Positions 44,165 through 52,519 of a DNA stretch of 53,467 bases are shown here, piece by piece. The DNA lies in NCBI GenBank assembly GCA_022511265.1, contig JAFLRX010000006.1, positions 46,459 through 99,925 on the forward strand. The letters are read 5' to 3'. Positions within the stretch are counted from its first letter, which is position 1, and every line of letters starts with the position of its first letter. This DNA comes from Eubacterium sp. (lineage in GTDB: Bacteria > Bacillota > Clostridia > Oscillospirales > Ruminococcaceae). A model generated the notes under the pieces. The model was not told where the DNA came from. It saw only the letters and a program-made list of their open reading frames with translations, and made no database searches. The translations under genes and the position numbers were made by a program.

Positions 44165-44193
44165 AGTATATCATATCTGTTATACAATGTCAA
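44165..44193 (-). promoter_or_regulatory. Promoter of the mgtE leader transcript
   Basis: On the minus strand, TTGACA (44188-44193) and TATACT (44165-44170) are separated by 17 bp. The expected start near 44158 gives a leader of about 260 bases before mgtE. Upstream, 44195-44370 shows no ORF with a ribosome site. Confidence 0.85.
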
Positions 44194-44373
44194 TTCCGTT
44201 TTCGGCATTTTCTAAAACTCGAACATTGCGCAAAAGCAGACGTATATTTTCTAAAAGCTCCGAACCTTATTTTAGCATATTTCCCTCACGTTTAAGCAGT
44301 ATTTTAAATTTCTGACCTCGTAGCTGTCTGCGGTCTTGCTTTGCAAAATCGGCGGCGTTACCGCATAAGCTCA

Positions 44374-44414
44374 AAGCGCAGGTTGAAAAATCTTTGATTT
44401 TTCAACCTGCGCTT
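44374..44414. terminator. Long perfect hairpin downstream of larE
   Basis: A 19-bp perfect stem (44374-44392 with 44396-44414) with loop TTT lies 40 bp beyond the larE stop codon. T runs on either side are short, so it may act as a terminator in both directions with modest strength or as an mRNA end barrier. Confidence 0.7.
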
Positions 44415-44454
44415 GCCTTTCTACGTCTGCCGGTAGGGGTAATAATTTAACCGG

Positions 44455-45267
44455 TTAAACAACATTATCAAGCATCTTATTCATGCTTCCCATCTTATAC
44501 CCGCCGAGGTCCAGCGTTACATAAAAAAATCCCAACTCTTTGAAGTATTTGTCCAGCTCTTCGGCTATCTGTACTACCTTCGGCAATTCGTCGGGCAGCA
44601 CCTCAATACGCGCGATATTTCCGTGTATGCGTACCCGCACTTGATGAAAGCCGAGGTCCAGCAGCCGCTGCTCGGCCTTGTCCACCATGCCCAGCTTTTC
44701 CTCGGTTATCGTCTCACCGTACACAAAGCGGGAGGACAGGCAGGCAAAGGATTGCTTGTCCCATGTGGGCAGACACAGCTCTTTTGACAGCTGACGTATC
44801 TCTTCTTTGGATAATTCAGCTTCGCGCAGCGGGCTTTTTACCCCCAGCTCCGCCACCGCTATCAGCCCCGGACGATAGTCGCCGTTATCGTCGGTGTTAG
44901 AGCCCTCCGCCACATAAGCGATACCTTTGCTTTGTGCTATGCCCTTTATCTTGGTGAACAGCTCGTGCTTGCAGAGATAGCAGCGGTTTTTGGGGTTTTG
45001 GGCAAATCCGTCTATAGACAGTTCCTCCGACTCAACAATGACCTGCTCTATTCCTTCCGCCGCGCAAAAGGCTTTCGCCTCGTTCAGCTCCCGCTGCGGG
45101 AACGAGCAGGAGCGCGCGGTCACCGCTATCGCCTTATCGCCCAGTACGTCATGCGCCACCTTTAACAAAAAGGTAGAATCCACACCTGAGGAAAAGGCAA
45201 CAGCCACGCTGCCCAAGCCTTTCAGATATTCCTCTAAACGCTGCTTTTTCTGATGTAATATATCCAT
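44455..45267 (-). CDS. larE: LarE, sulfur-inserting enzyme of nickel-pincer cofactor synthesis
   Basis: The 270-residue PP-loop ATP pyrophosphatase has the SSGVDSTFLLKVA nucleotide loop at residues 26-38. LarE adenylates the pyridinium biscarboxylate intermediate and inserts sulfur. The Cys in SFACLSSRFVYGE fits the position of the sulfur-donating Cys of Lactobacillus LarE. An extra CYLCK pair near residue 97 suggests the variant that uses a [4Fe-4S] cluster bound by three Cys and so is not consumed in one turnover. That choice is inference. Its ATG directly follows the larC stop, so the two are translationally coupled. Confidence 0.92.
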   Translation of the reverse strand: MDILHQKKQRLEEYLKGLGSVAVAFSSGVDSTFLLKVAHDVLGDKAIAVTARSCSFPQRELNEAKAFCAAEGIEQVIVESEELSIDGFAQNPKNRCYLCKHELFTKIKGIAQSKGIAYVAEGSNTDDNGDYRPGLIAVAELGVKSPLREAELSKEEIRQLSKELCLPTWDKQSFACLSSRFVYGETITEEKLGMVDKAEQRLLDLGFHQVRVRIHGNIARIEVLPDELPKVVQIAEELDKYFKELGFFYVTLDLGGYKMGSMNKMLDNVV

Positions 45268-46518
45268 TTACTTTTGCTCCTCCACAAGCCTGCGCGCATC
45301 CTCAATGCTGATGTTCTTTTCCGCCGCGATACGCGCAAGGTCATCGTATTCGTATTTTACACGGGAGACGCCGTATCCGCAGGATTTTTTGATATGCACC
45401 GTTCCGTAAGGAGTGTCCAGTGTCTCTATACTGCGGTCAAGGATATACCTGCGGGTCGCAGTCTCTCTCACGCCTATGGTGGTAGTATGCTTAAAAATCA
45501 GCGACAGCAGGTTTTCTCTGTCCTGCTCTTTGCACATGACCCGCAGCAGTATGCCGGGTCGGGATTTTTTCATGCCTATCGGTACGGTATAGACCTCAAG
45601 CGCGCCGACCTCAAACAGCCGCTCCATAGCAAAGCCTATCTCCTCCGCGGTCATATCGTCAACATTGCAGGATAATTCCGACACCTCGTCGGTCTTGTCC
45701 GCCGTCTCTCCCAGCATGGCACGCACGCAGTTGGCGGCGGGAAAATCCTTTTTGCCCATTCCGTAGCCGATAGCCTGCGTTTTCATCACAGGCATAGCGC
45801 CAAAGCGGGTCGCAAAGTGCTTTAACAGTGCCGCGCCTGTCGGGGTGCATAGCTCGCCGTTTATCTCTCCGCCGTATATCGGCACGTCTTTCAGTATATA
45901 CGCTGTTGCGGGGGCGGGGACGGGGAGTATGCCGTGTGCGCATTTTACCTGTCCGCTGCCGACATGGACGGGGGAGACTATCACCTCATCAGGCGACAGC
46001 CTGTCCATCAGCAGGCAGACCGCGCTAACGTCCGCCACCGCGTCCATGGTACCCACCTCGTGAAAATGTATCTGGGTCATCGGCACGCCGTGCGCGGCAC
46101 TTTCCGCCTCGGCGATAAGCCCATACACCGCCAGCACATCCTCCCGCACCTTTTGCGGCAGGGAAATATGCGACAGTATATGCTCTATATCATGCATACT
46201 GCTGTGGTGGTGAGTATGTGTATGTCCGTGCTCATGGGAATGCTCGTGCTCATGTTCATGTTCGTGAGTGTGTTCATGGGTGTGCTCATGGTGATGATGC
46301 ATTTCCTCGTTTTCCTCTTCACCGTTTACGGTAACAGAGATGTGTGTACCGGTGATACCGCATTTTACGGCAGATTGCTTAGCTATCTTCACATCGGGTA
46401 TACCCAGCGCGTTAAGCTCGTCTATAAACTTATCCGGTTCCGGCAGCAGATCGACCAGCGCGGCGGTCAGCATATCGCCCGCCGCCCCCATCGAACAGTC
46501 TAAATAAAGTGTTTTCAT
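45268..46518 (-). CDS. larC: LarC, nickel insertase of nickel-pincer cofactor synthesis
   Basis: The 416-residue CTP-dependent nickel insertase inserts Ni into the dithiolated pincer nucleotide. The N terminus DCSMGAAGDMLTAAL and IHFHEVGTMDAVADV are family hallmarks. A His/Glu tract of about 40 residues (about 74-113) lies in the first domain and probably stores or delivers nickel. In Lactobacillus plantarum, LarC is made from two frames by programmed frameshift; here both halves are one unbroken frame. AAGGAG precedes the ATG. It lies 18 bp after an acetyltransferase gene and abuts larE. Confidence 0.94.
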   Translation of the reverse strand: MKTLYLDCSMGAAGDMLTAALVDLLPEPDKFIDELNALGIPDVKIAKQSAVKCGITGTHISVTVNGEEENEEMHHHHEHTHEHTHEHEHEHEHSHEHGHTHTHHHSSMHDIEHILSHISLPQKVREDVLAVYGLIAEAESAAHGVPMTQIHFHEVGTMDAVADVSAVCLLMDRLSPDEVIVSPVHVGSGQVKCAHGILPVPAPATAYILKDVPIYGGEINGELCTPTGAALLKHFATRFGAMPVMKTQAIGYGMGKKDFPAANCVRAMLGETADKTDEVSELSCNVDDMTAEEIGFAMERLFEVGALEVYTVPIGMKKSRPGILLRVMCKEQDRENLLSLIFKHTTTIGVRETATRRYILDRSIETLDTPYGTVHIKKSCGYGVSRVKYEYDDLARIAAEKNISIEDARRLVEEQK

Positions 46519-46536
46519 TTTCCGTTCTCCTTTTAC

Positions 46537-47016
46537 TCAGTTCTCCAGCCTTAATTCAAACAAAGTGACATTTTGCCAATTTCCGAAAAGGTCTTTTGCC
46601 ATTCTTTCGCAATATCCTATTTCTCTGAAGCCGCATTTCTTATGTAACGCGACGCTTGCTGAATTTATCGAAGTGACCGACGACATAATGGTCCAATAGC
46701 CGTGCTTTTGCGCCTCGCGCACCAGTCGCTTGACAAGTTCGGTACCTATCCCTCTGCCTTGAAAATCATTGTCGATATAGATGCTCATTTCAGCACACCC
46801 GCTGAATGCGCAACGGCCGGATATAGGGCTCAGCGCTACCCAGCCGACAACCTTTTCTCCGTCAATATACACCAGCCTGCAGCTGTCGATATGCTCTCTG
46901 TCCCATTGCTCGTAAGAAGGACTTTTTGTATTAAAGGTAGCTATTCCTTTTTCTATACCCTGCAAATAAATTGCCTCTACCCGTTCCCAGTCTTTTGCGT
47001 TCATCTCTCTTATCAT
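46537..47016 (-). CDS. GNAT acetyltransferase, phosphinothricin-acetyltransferase-like
   Basis: This 159-residue GNAT-fold protein has the acetyl-CoA loop DFQGRGIGTELV (about residues 84-95) and the C-terminal INSASVALHKKCGFREIGYCERMAKDLFGNWQNVTLFEL typical of the PAT/MnaT group, which acetylates small amines such as methionine sulfone or phosphinothricin. GGAGGATAACAGC precedes the ATG. It lies between larB and larC in one strand-wise unit, 18 bp ahead of larC. No known step of nickel-pincer synthesis needs an acetyltransferase, so it may be a passenger. The substrate is unknown. Confidence 0.88.
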   Translation of the reverse strand: MIREMNAKDWERVEAIYLQGIEKGIATFNTKSPSYEQWDREHIDSCRLVYIDGEKVVGWVALSPISGRCAFSGCAEMSIYIDNDFQGRGIGTELVKRLVREAQKHGYWTIMSSVTSINSASVALHKKCGFREIGYCERMAKDLFGNWQNVTLFELRLEN

Positions 47017-47090
47017 TGCTGTTATCCTCCATTGCTTAACTGAATGAAAAATTCAACATAAATGTAAAAGTGCTTTATAATAAAATTTAA

Positions 47091-47645
47091 TCATTCTTCC
47101 CTAAGTGTTTGATAAAAAGAATAATCAACCAAACCGCTCATATTATCTGTCGCGCCCTGTTCCAGCTCTTTTATCATCAAACAGTCAGGGTGAGGCAGCT
47201 TTATGTTCGGGCCTGCTTTTATCCCGTATTTATAGCTTGGCTGAAACCCGCGCGGGTTGTAATTTTGCGGATTGCCTTCTACCAGTATCGCCTTAAAGTT
47301 CATTTCCTTTGCCTTTATAAATCCGTATTCCAGCAAATCCTTTGAAATATGCTGTCTTTGCAGCTCTGTTTTTACCGCGACAGGCGTCAGTATCAGCAGC
47401 TCGTCCTCATATCTGCCCTCAATATGAAAACGTGAAAACATCGCATATCCGATAATTTCATCATTCTCATTGGTCATTATCAATTCCAACTCGGGGATAT
47501 AGTATTTTTTCGCGCGTATTTCTTGGACAAGCCGCCGCACCATTTTCCCTTCTTCGGGGTTGTCATATTCTGTAAAGACATTTTCTATCAGATCCAGCGA
47601 CGGAAGAAGATATCTTTCTTCCATTGACTTAATGTTTCTTTCCAT
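47091..47645 (-). CDS. GNAT-family N-acetyltransferase
   Basis: The start at 47645 follows GAGGTAAAA; an earlier ATG at 47684 overlaps larB and has no ribosome site. The 184-residue protein shows the GNAT core: IIGYAMFSRF (strand 4), LILTPVAVKTELQRQHISKDLLEYGFIKAKEMN (acetyl-CoA loop with QxxxIS) and FKAILVEGNPQNYNPRGFQPSYKYGI, a layout seen in putative acetyltransferases of the YhbS type. The catalytic glycines of the loop are partly replaced by Gln/His, which is common in this subgroup. It follows larB by 22 bp, with 74 bp to the next gene. The substrate is unknown. Confidence 0.82.
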   Translation of the reverse strand: MERNIKSMEERYLLPSLDLIENVFTEYDNPEEGKMVRRLVQEIRAKKYYIPELELIMTNENDEIIGYAMFSRFHIEGRYEDELLILTPVAVKTELQRQHISKDLLEYGFIKAKEMNFKAILVEGNPQNYNPRGFQPSYKYGIKAGPNIKLPHPDCLMIKELEQGATDNMSGLVDYSFYQTLREE

Positions 47646-47667
47646 TTTTACCTCTGTAAATCCTAAC

Positions 47668-48423
47668 TTATACTTTTGCGTCAATATGATTTATCATGCT
47701 TGCGAGATACCCCGCGCCGAAGCCATTGTCGATATTCACCACCGACACGCCGCTGGCGCAGGAATTTAGCATAGACAACAGCGCGGACAAGCCGTTGAAT
47801 GACGCGCCGTAGCCAACACTTGTCGGCACGGCGATAACGGGGCAGTCCGCCAGCCCGCCGATAACGCTGGCAAGTGCCCCCTCCATACCCGCGATGGCAA
47901 CAATCACGCTTGCGCTCATGATGTCCTCTTTATGCGATAACAGGCGGTGCAGACCCGCAACCCCCACATCATACAGCCGTACCACCTCGTTGCCGAGTAT
48001 CTCGGCGGTCAGCGCGGACTCTTCCGCAACTGGAATATCGCTTGTCCCACCGGTCGCGACAACTATCCGCCCTATGCCGCTCGGTTGCGGCATATCTCCG
48101 ATTATACCTATCCTCGCGTCAGCGTGATAGGTGAGGGGACAGGTTGATTGTATCTTCTCGGCATTCTCGGCAGAAAGGCGGGTGATAAGTATTCGCTCCT
48201 GCCCGTTTTTCTTCATGGTGTCTATTATGCCCAGCATCTGCTCGGCGGTCTTTCCCGCGCCGTATATCACTTCGGCTGCGCCCTGACGCACCTTGCGGTG
48301 CAGGTCTACCTTGGCGTAGCCTATATCCTCAAACGGCTCGGTCTTTAATTTCAGCAGTGCGTCCTCCACCGACATGCTGCCGTCACGCACCGCGGTGAGT
48401 ATTTGCTTTGCCTCACTGTTCAT
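47668..48423 (-). CDS. larB: LarB, carboxylase/hydrolase of nickel-pincer cofactor synthesis
   Basis: The 251-residue protein related to PurE carboxylases carries out the first step of pincer nucleotide synthesis: carboxylation and hydrolysis of nicotinic acid adenine dinucleotide to the pyridinium biscarboxylate mononucleotide. Recognisable blocks are GAGKTAEQMLGI, VVATGGTSDIPVAEESALTAEILG, YDVGVAGLHRLL, VIVAIAGMEGALASVIGGL and AVPTSVGYGASFNGLSALLSMLNSCASGV, then NIDNGFGAGYLASMI. GGGGGAAA precedes the ATG. It heads the larB-GNAT-GNAT-larC-larE set. The client enzyme (LarA or a relative) is not in the window. Confidence 0.94.
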   Translation of the reverse strand: MNSEAKQILTAVRDGSMSVEDALLKLKTEPFEDIGYAKVDLHRKVRQGAAEVIYGAGKTAEQMLGIIDTMKKNGQERILITRLSAENAEKIQSTCPLTYHADARIGIIGDMPQPSGIGRIVVATGGTSDIPVAEESALTAEILGNEVVRLYDVGVAGLHRLLSHKEDIMSASVIVAIAGMEGALASVIGGLADCPVIAVPTSVGYGASFNGLSALLSMLNSCASGVSVVNIDNGFGAGYLASMINHIDAKV

Positions 48424-48444
48424 CAGATTTCCCCCTGTTTATAT

Positions 48445-48475
48445 AAAGAGGTATTGCCTGAGGCAATACCTCTTT
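48445..48475 (-). terminator. Hairpin between the membrane-protein pair and larB
   Basis: A perfect 14-bp stem (48445-48458 with 48462-48475) with loop TGA lies between the stop of the small membrane protein and larB. The minus-strand T tract is short (TTTATATAAA), so read-through into larB is possible. No other larB promoter was recognised. Confidence 0.75.
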
Positions 48476-48480
48476 TTCTT

Positions 48481-48798
48481 TTAATCTTTTTTCTTGAAAA
48501 GCGCCGCGCGCACTACACCCTTTGGGTCTTTGATAAGCAGAATTACTACCCATATAACCAGCCCGAGTGCCACGACCGACAGCCCGAGGTACAGGTCGTT
48601 CAGCATATCGGCGGGCGAAGGGTTAAAGTACTCCGCACCGACCTCGACATACTCGAATATTGCGTCAACCAGCCACATCAGCGACGCGCCCCAGTACATC
48701 CAGCACAGCACGCCTATCAGCATTTCGCTTTTCGGTGCGGTCATGTACCATATCACGGTGCAGATAACAGCGGCAAAAACCGAGGTAAGCAGCGTCAT
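48481..48798 (-). CDS. Small membrane protein of unknown function, three TM segments
   Basis: The 105-residue protein has three hydrophobic segments (about residues 3-20, 27-47 and 70-90), a conserved-looking MYWGASLMWLVDAIFEYVEVGAEYFNP centre with several acidic residues in or near the membrane, and a basic C terminus. It begins 10 bp after the preceding membrane-protein gene and shares its attenuated transcript. I recall similar gene pairs in other clostridia, always unnamed. Acidic residues beside the second helix could line an ion path, but that is a guess. Confidence 0.78.
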   Translation of the reverse strand: MTLLTSVFAAVICTVIWYMTAPKSEMLIGVLCWMYWGASLMWLVDAIFEYVEVGAEYFNPSPADMLNDLYLGLSVVALGLVIWVVILLIKDPKGVVRAALFKKKD

Positions 48799-48808
48799 CT
48801 GTACGTCC

Positions 48809-49201
48809 TCAGTTTTCGGCGGACTCGGTCTTTTCTCTTTTCTCCATAACGTGAGAAACAGCTACCATACCGCCCCATACTGCGGTAACCAACAGCGACA
48901 TCGCAACGCCTGCGGTCGCCATCTCATTCAGCATTGCGGCAGTGGACGCAGGATCATTGGTAGCGGTGAGGAACGGCGCCCACGGCACTATCTCTCCATG
49001 CCATACATGCTCGAACATCAGCAGGGCAGAGCCGCCCCACAGCATATTGGACAGCCATTTCAGCTTTCTCGAAAAGGGCAGCTTTTCAGCTGTGTCGAGA
49101 GCAACCTCTGCTGCTCCTGCTTTCTTTTCCTTAGACTTTGCGACCTTAGTCACGATGGTGGTGATGACTGCCTCAGCAGCCGGTACAGCAAAACATGCCA
49201 T
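48809..49201 (-). CDS. Small membrane protein of unknown function, first of a pair
   Basis: The start at 49201 follows AAGGAGG; the frame opens at 49234 inside a terminator hairpin and is not used. The 130-residue protein begins with the hydrophobic MACFAVPAAEAVITTIVTKV, has a basic loop (KSKEKK, then SRKLKW), a second segment (LSNMLWGGSALLMFEHVWHGEIVPW) with a His-X2-His-X-Glu group, and a third (AGVAMSLLVTAVWGGMVAVSHVM). The repeated WGG within both helices suggests related membrane segments. His and Glu near the second helix could bind a metal or proton. Expression is behind a riboswitch-like leader. No family function is known to me. Confidence 0.8.
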   Translation of the reverse strand: MACFAVPAAEAVITTIVTKVAKSKEKKAGAAEVALDTAEKLPFSRKLKWLSNMLWGGSALLMFEHVWHGEIVPWAPFLTATNDPASTAAMLNEMATAGVAMSLLVTAVWGGMVAVSHVMEKREKTESAEN

Positions 49202-49221
49202 TTGTTTTTCCTCCTTGTTAA

Positions 49222-49339
49222 CATAAAAAGGCATACGTTGTCTCTTCTGAGAAAACGCACGCCTTCATAGCATACTTATCCGTAAAATATTATTTAACAG
49301 GCATTTCTATGCCCTGCGGCGGCTTCCTGCCGACCTGTC
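49222..49339 (-). promoter_or_regulatory. Riboswitch-like leader with terminator and antiterminator
   Basis: The leader transcript (about 49339 to 49202, minus strand) ends in a terminator whose 10-bp stem (49230-49239 with 49254-49263, two G-U pairs) is followed by TTTTT and then immediately the ribosome site. The 5' arm of this stem (49257-49262) can instead pair six bases with 49270-49275, giving a mutually exclusive antiterminator. Upstream, 49290-49338 folds into two compact hairpins (CGGC-AGGAA-GCCG; GGCAT-AGAA-ATGCC). This is the layout of a transcriptional riboswitch; the ligand class was not identified. Confidence 0.7.
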
Positions 49340-49345
49340 AGATAT

Positions 49346-49374
49346 ATTATACAATGAAAATATAGTATTGTCAA
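49346..49374 (-). promoter_or_regulatory. Promoter of the membrane-protein pair
   Basis: On the minus strand, TTGACA (49369-49374) and TATAAT (49346-49351) are separated by 17 bp, a consensus sigma-A promoter starting the leader described at 49222-49339. Confidence 0.88.
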
Positions 49375-49380
49375 GTATTT

Positions 49381-49788
49381 TTAGGAATTTTCGGACTGTA
49401 TCTCGTTTATCACGCTTTGCACCAGTCTGCCGATGTTGAAGTCGGATATCCCGACGATAACGGTATCGCAGTGGTTAAAGGGGATAAGTATCCGCTTTGC
49501 GTTGCTCTGCGCCACGGCAAGCGCCATCTTAGGAGTTACCTCTCCCAGCATCGAGTCGGCTATCGCTATCCCTATCGGTCCGATGATTATGTCCGCCGTG
49601 CGGCAGCCGACGATAACGGCATTCTCTCCGGTGGCGGCGCCGTCCGCGCCCGCCTTCAGCATAGCCAGTGTCGCGGTGCTGTTGGTGCCCACCGCGGTGA
49701 CGTTAGCCGAGGGAATATTCTGTTTTACCGCGGTGACCAGCTGCTTGCCTATGCCGCCGCCCTGCGCATCGATTACTAATATGTTCAT
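49381..49788 (-). CDS. DUF3842-type small nucleotide-binding-like protein
   Basis: The start at 49788 follows AAAGGA; the longer frame to 49848 has no ribosome site. The 135-residue cytoplasmic protein begins NILVIDAQGGGIGKQLV, a glycine-rich Rossmann-like loop, and has AVGTNSTATLAMLKAGADGAATGENAVIVGCRTADIIIGPIGIAIADSMLGEVTPKMA, which matches the DUF3842 family as I know it. The function of that family is unknown; a nucleotide or cofactor site is suggested by the loop. It lies 90 bp after clpB, with a terminator before and its own stop close to the next promoter. Confidence 0.82.
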   Translation of the reverse strand: MNILVIDAQGGGIGKQLVTAVKQNIPSANVTAVGTNSTATLAMLKAGADGAATGENAVIVGCRTADIIIGPIGIAIADSMLGEVTPKMALAVAQSNAKRILIPFNHCDTVIVGISDFNIGRLVQSVINEIQSENS

Positions 49789-49850
49789 CGCTCTGTTCCT
49801 TTCGATTTCTTTAATAATTGTACCACACAAATATACCGCTGTCAACAAAA

Positions 49851-49873
49851 ATCCCCCTCTGTTTGAGGGGGAT
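49851..49873 (-). terminator. Terminator of clpB
   Basis: ATCCCCCTC (49851-49859) pairs with GAGGGGGAT (49865-49873), loop TGTTT; T5 follows on the minus strand. It starts 4 bp beyond the clpB stop codon. Confidence 0.9.
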
Positions 49874-49877
49874 AAAA

Positions 49878-52475
49878 TTATTTCACTGTCAGTTCATTCC
49901 CGTCAAAGTCAACGGTCAGTGTACTCTGTGGCGGGATATCATCCGCTATCAGCTTTCTTGCTATCAGCGTCTCCACCTTGCGCTGTAAGAACCGCTTCAA
50001 CGGTCTCGCGCCGTAGTTGGGGTCAAATCCGCCCTCTATCACGTAGTCCTTTGCCGCGTCGGTTATCGTAAGGCTTATCTCCTTATCCGCAAGCCGCGCC
50101 TTTAGCTCTTCCAGCATAAGGTCCACTATGCGGAATATCTCTTTCTTCATCAGCGGCTTGTAGAACACTATCTCGTCCAGACGGTTGAGAAACTCGGGGC
50201 GGAACTGGGTTTTCAGCAGTGCGTCTACCTGTTCGCGTGCCGCGTCGAATATCTCTCCGTCCTCGTTAATGCCGTCAAGAATATACGGCGAGCCGAGGTT
50301 GGAGGTCATTATTATTATCGTATTCTTAAAGTCTACCGTCCGTCCCTGCGAGTCGGTTATCCTGCCGTCGTCCAGCACCTGCAAGAGTATATTGAACACG
50401 TCGGGGTGCGCCTTTTCCACCTCGTCCAGCAGTACTACAGAATACGGCTTTCTTCGTACCGCCTCGGTCAGCTGTCCGCCCTGGTCGTACCCGACATATC
50501 CGGGAGGTGCGCCGATAAGGCGGCTGACGCTGAACTTTTCCATATACTCAGACATATCTATTCGGACGATGTTCTTTTCATCGTCAAACAACGCCTCGGC
50601 AAGCGCTTTGGCAAGCTCGGTCTTGCCGACGCCGGTCGGACCGAGGAACAGGAAAGACCCTATCGGTCGGTCAGGGTTTGCTATCCCCGCGCGCGAGCGC
50701 AGTATTGCCTCACTGACCTTTTCAACCGCCTCGTCCTGACCTATTACACGCTTGTGCAGCAGCTCTTCCATACCGAGCAGCTTTTCACGTTCGCCCTCCA
50801 TCAGTTTTGCGACAGGGATACCCGTCCAGCGGCAGATTATCCGCGCTATCTCTTCCTCGGTCACCTTGTCACGCAGCAGGGTGTTGGTTTTGGATTCCTC
50901 CGCCAGCCGCTCTTCCTCCTCCAGCTGCTTTTGCAGCTGCGGCAGCTTGCCGTATTTCAGCTCTGCCGCCTTGTTGAGGTCGTAGCTGCGCTCTGCCTGC
51001 TCTATCTGACCGTTGGTCTGCTCTATCTCCTCACGCAGCTTTTGCACCTTGGATATAGCGGATTTCTCGTTTTCCCACTTTGCCTTCATGCTGTCGAACT
51101 CGGCACGCATCTCGGCAAGCTCTTTCTGCACCTGTGCCAGATGCTCGGCGGAGATGCGGCCGCTTTCCTTTTTCAGTGCCGCCTCTTCTATCTCATGCTG
51201 CATTATCTTGCGGCGGATATCGTCCAGCTCGGACGGCATGGACTCCATCTCGGTCTTTATCAGCGCGCACGCCTCGTCAACAAGGTCTATCGCCTTGTCC
51301 GGCAGAAAACGGTCGGAGATATAGCGGTCAGACAGCACCGCCGCCCCGATAAGCGCCGCGTCCTGTATTTTTACGCCGTGGAAAACCTCATATCGCTCTT
51401 TCAGCCCGCGCAGGATGGATATGGTGTCCTCTACTGTCGGCTCGTCTACAGTCACAGGCTGAAATCTGCGCTCCAGCGCAGCGTCCTTTTCGATATACAG
51501 TCTGTATTCGTTCAGCGTGGTCGCACCGATACAGTGCAGCTCGCCGCGTGCCAACAGCGGCTTTAACAGATTGCCTGCGTCCATCGCGCCGTCGGTCTTG
51601 CCCGCGCCGACAATGGTGTGCAGCTCGTCAATGAACAGTATTATCTCGCCGTCGGATTTCTTTATCGCCTGCAAGACGGCTTTCAACCTTTCCTCAAACT
51701 CGCCGCGGTACTTTGCGCCCGCAACCAGCGCGCCCATATCCAGCGAGAATATCTGACGGTTTTTCAGATTTTCGGGTACGTCCCCGCGCACGATACGCAG
51801 CGCAAGCCCCTCCGCTATAGCGGTCTTGCCGACGCCGGGCTCGCCTATCAGCACGGGGTTGTTTTTGGTCTTGCGGGAGAGTATGCGGATAACGTTGCGT
51901 ATCTCAGCGTCTCTGCCTATCACCGGGTCAAGCTTGTTCTGCCGCGCCAGCTCGGTCAGCTCCTGACCGTACTTTTTCAGCACGTCATAGGTCTCCTCGG
52001 GGTTCTGTCCCGTAACCCTGACATTGCCGCGCACCTGCTCCAGCGCCTTCAAAAAATCATTTTCGGTTATACCGTTGTTTTGGAATATGGTTTTCAGCGT
52101 GGAGTTAGGCTTTTGCAGCAGTCCGATAAACAGGTGCTCTACCGAGATATACTCGTCGCTCATCTGCTTTGCCTGCTGCTCGGCGGCGGTCAGTGCCTTG
52201 TCAAGCTCTTGAGAGATGTACACCTTGTCAGGCTCTCTGCCCGAGCCGGTGACCTTGGACAGTGCCGTCACGCTCTGCTGTGCCGAGCTTTTCAGCGCGT
52301 TTTCGTCCACGCCGATTTTTTTCATCAGCTGGGGGATAAGTCCGTCCTCATCGTCCAGCAACGCATACAGTAAATGCTGCTGGTCGATGTTCATATTCTG
52401 ATACTCGACCGCAAGGTTCTGCGCCCTTTCGACTGCCTCAATTGATTTTTGGGTAAGATTGTTTGTGCTTAACAT
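49878..52475 (-). CDS. clpB: ATP-dependent protein disaggregase ClpB
   Basis: The start at 52475 has AAAGGA at a proper distance; an ATG three codons earlier is too close to it. The 865-residue hexameric AAA+ disaggregase works with DnaK. It has an N domain of two Clp repeats (residues 1-145), a first AAA module with Walker [19 protein letters not shown] and Walker [10 protein letters not shown], the ClpB-specific coiled-coil M domain (about 400-525), and a second AAA module with [16 protein letters not shown] and [17 protein letters not shown]2-small domain closes it ([14 protein letters not shown]). The M domain separates it from ClpC/ClpA. No CIRCE or CtsR box was recognised in the 35 bp upstream. 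Confidence 0.97.
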   Translation of the reverse strand: MLSTNNLTQKSIEAVERAQNLAVEYQNMNIDQQHLLYALLDDEDGLIPQLMKKIGVDENALKSSAQQSVTALSKVTGSGREPDKVYISQELDKALTAAEQQAKQMSDEYISVEHLFIGLLQKPNSTLKTIFQNNGITENDFLKALEQVRGNVRVTGQNPEETYDVLKKYGQELTELARQNKLDPVIGRDAEIRNVIRILSRKTKNNPVLIGEPGVGKTAIAEGLALRIVRGDVPENLKNRQIFSLDMGALVAGAKYRGEFEERLKAVLQAIKKSDGEIILFIDELHTIVGAGKTDGAMDAGNLLKPLLARGELHCIGATTLNEYRLYIEKDAALERRFQPVTVDEPTVEDTISILRGLKERYEVFHGVKIQDAALIGAAVLSDRYISDRFLPDKAIDLVDEACALIKTEMESMPSELDDIRRKIMQHEIEEAALKKESGRISAEHLAQVQKELAEMRAEFDSMKAKWENEKSAISKVQKLREEIEQTNGQIEQAERSYDLNKAAELKYGKLPQLQKQLEEEERLAEESKTNTLLRDKVTEEEIARIICRWTGIPVAKLMEGEREKLLGMEELLHKRVIGQDEAVEKVSEAILRSRAGIANPDRPIGSFLFLGPTGVGKTELAKALAEALFDDEKNIVRIDMSEYMEKFSVSRLIGAPPGYVGYDQGGQLTEAVRRKPYSVVLLDEVEKAHPDVFNILLQVLDDGRITDSQGRTVDFKNTIIIMTSNLGSPYILDGINEDGEIFDAAREQVDALLKTQFRPEFLNRLDEIVFYKPLMKKEIFRIVDLMLEELKARLADKEISLTITDAAKDYVIEGGFDPNYGARPLKRFLQRKVETLIARKLIADDIPPQSTLTVDFDGNELTVK

Positions 52476-52519
52476 TGTTATCATTCCTTTCTCTTGTTTG
52501 ATTTTGTTCTACATTAAAA

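Noticed and set aside
43957-44193. M-box (ykoK) Mg2+ riboswitch upstream of mgtE
   Set aside because: The conserved M-box core as I remember it was not found, and an open reading frame fills the region instead. A covariance search could overturn this.
44195-44454. Small gene or pseudogene between the mgtE promoter and larE
   Set aside because: No frame with a ribosome site or recognisable similarity was seen; the region holds only the long hairpin at 44374-44414.
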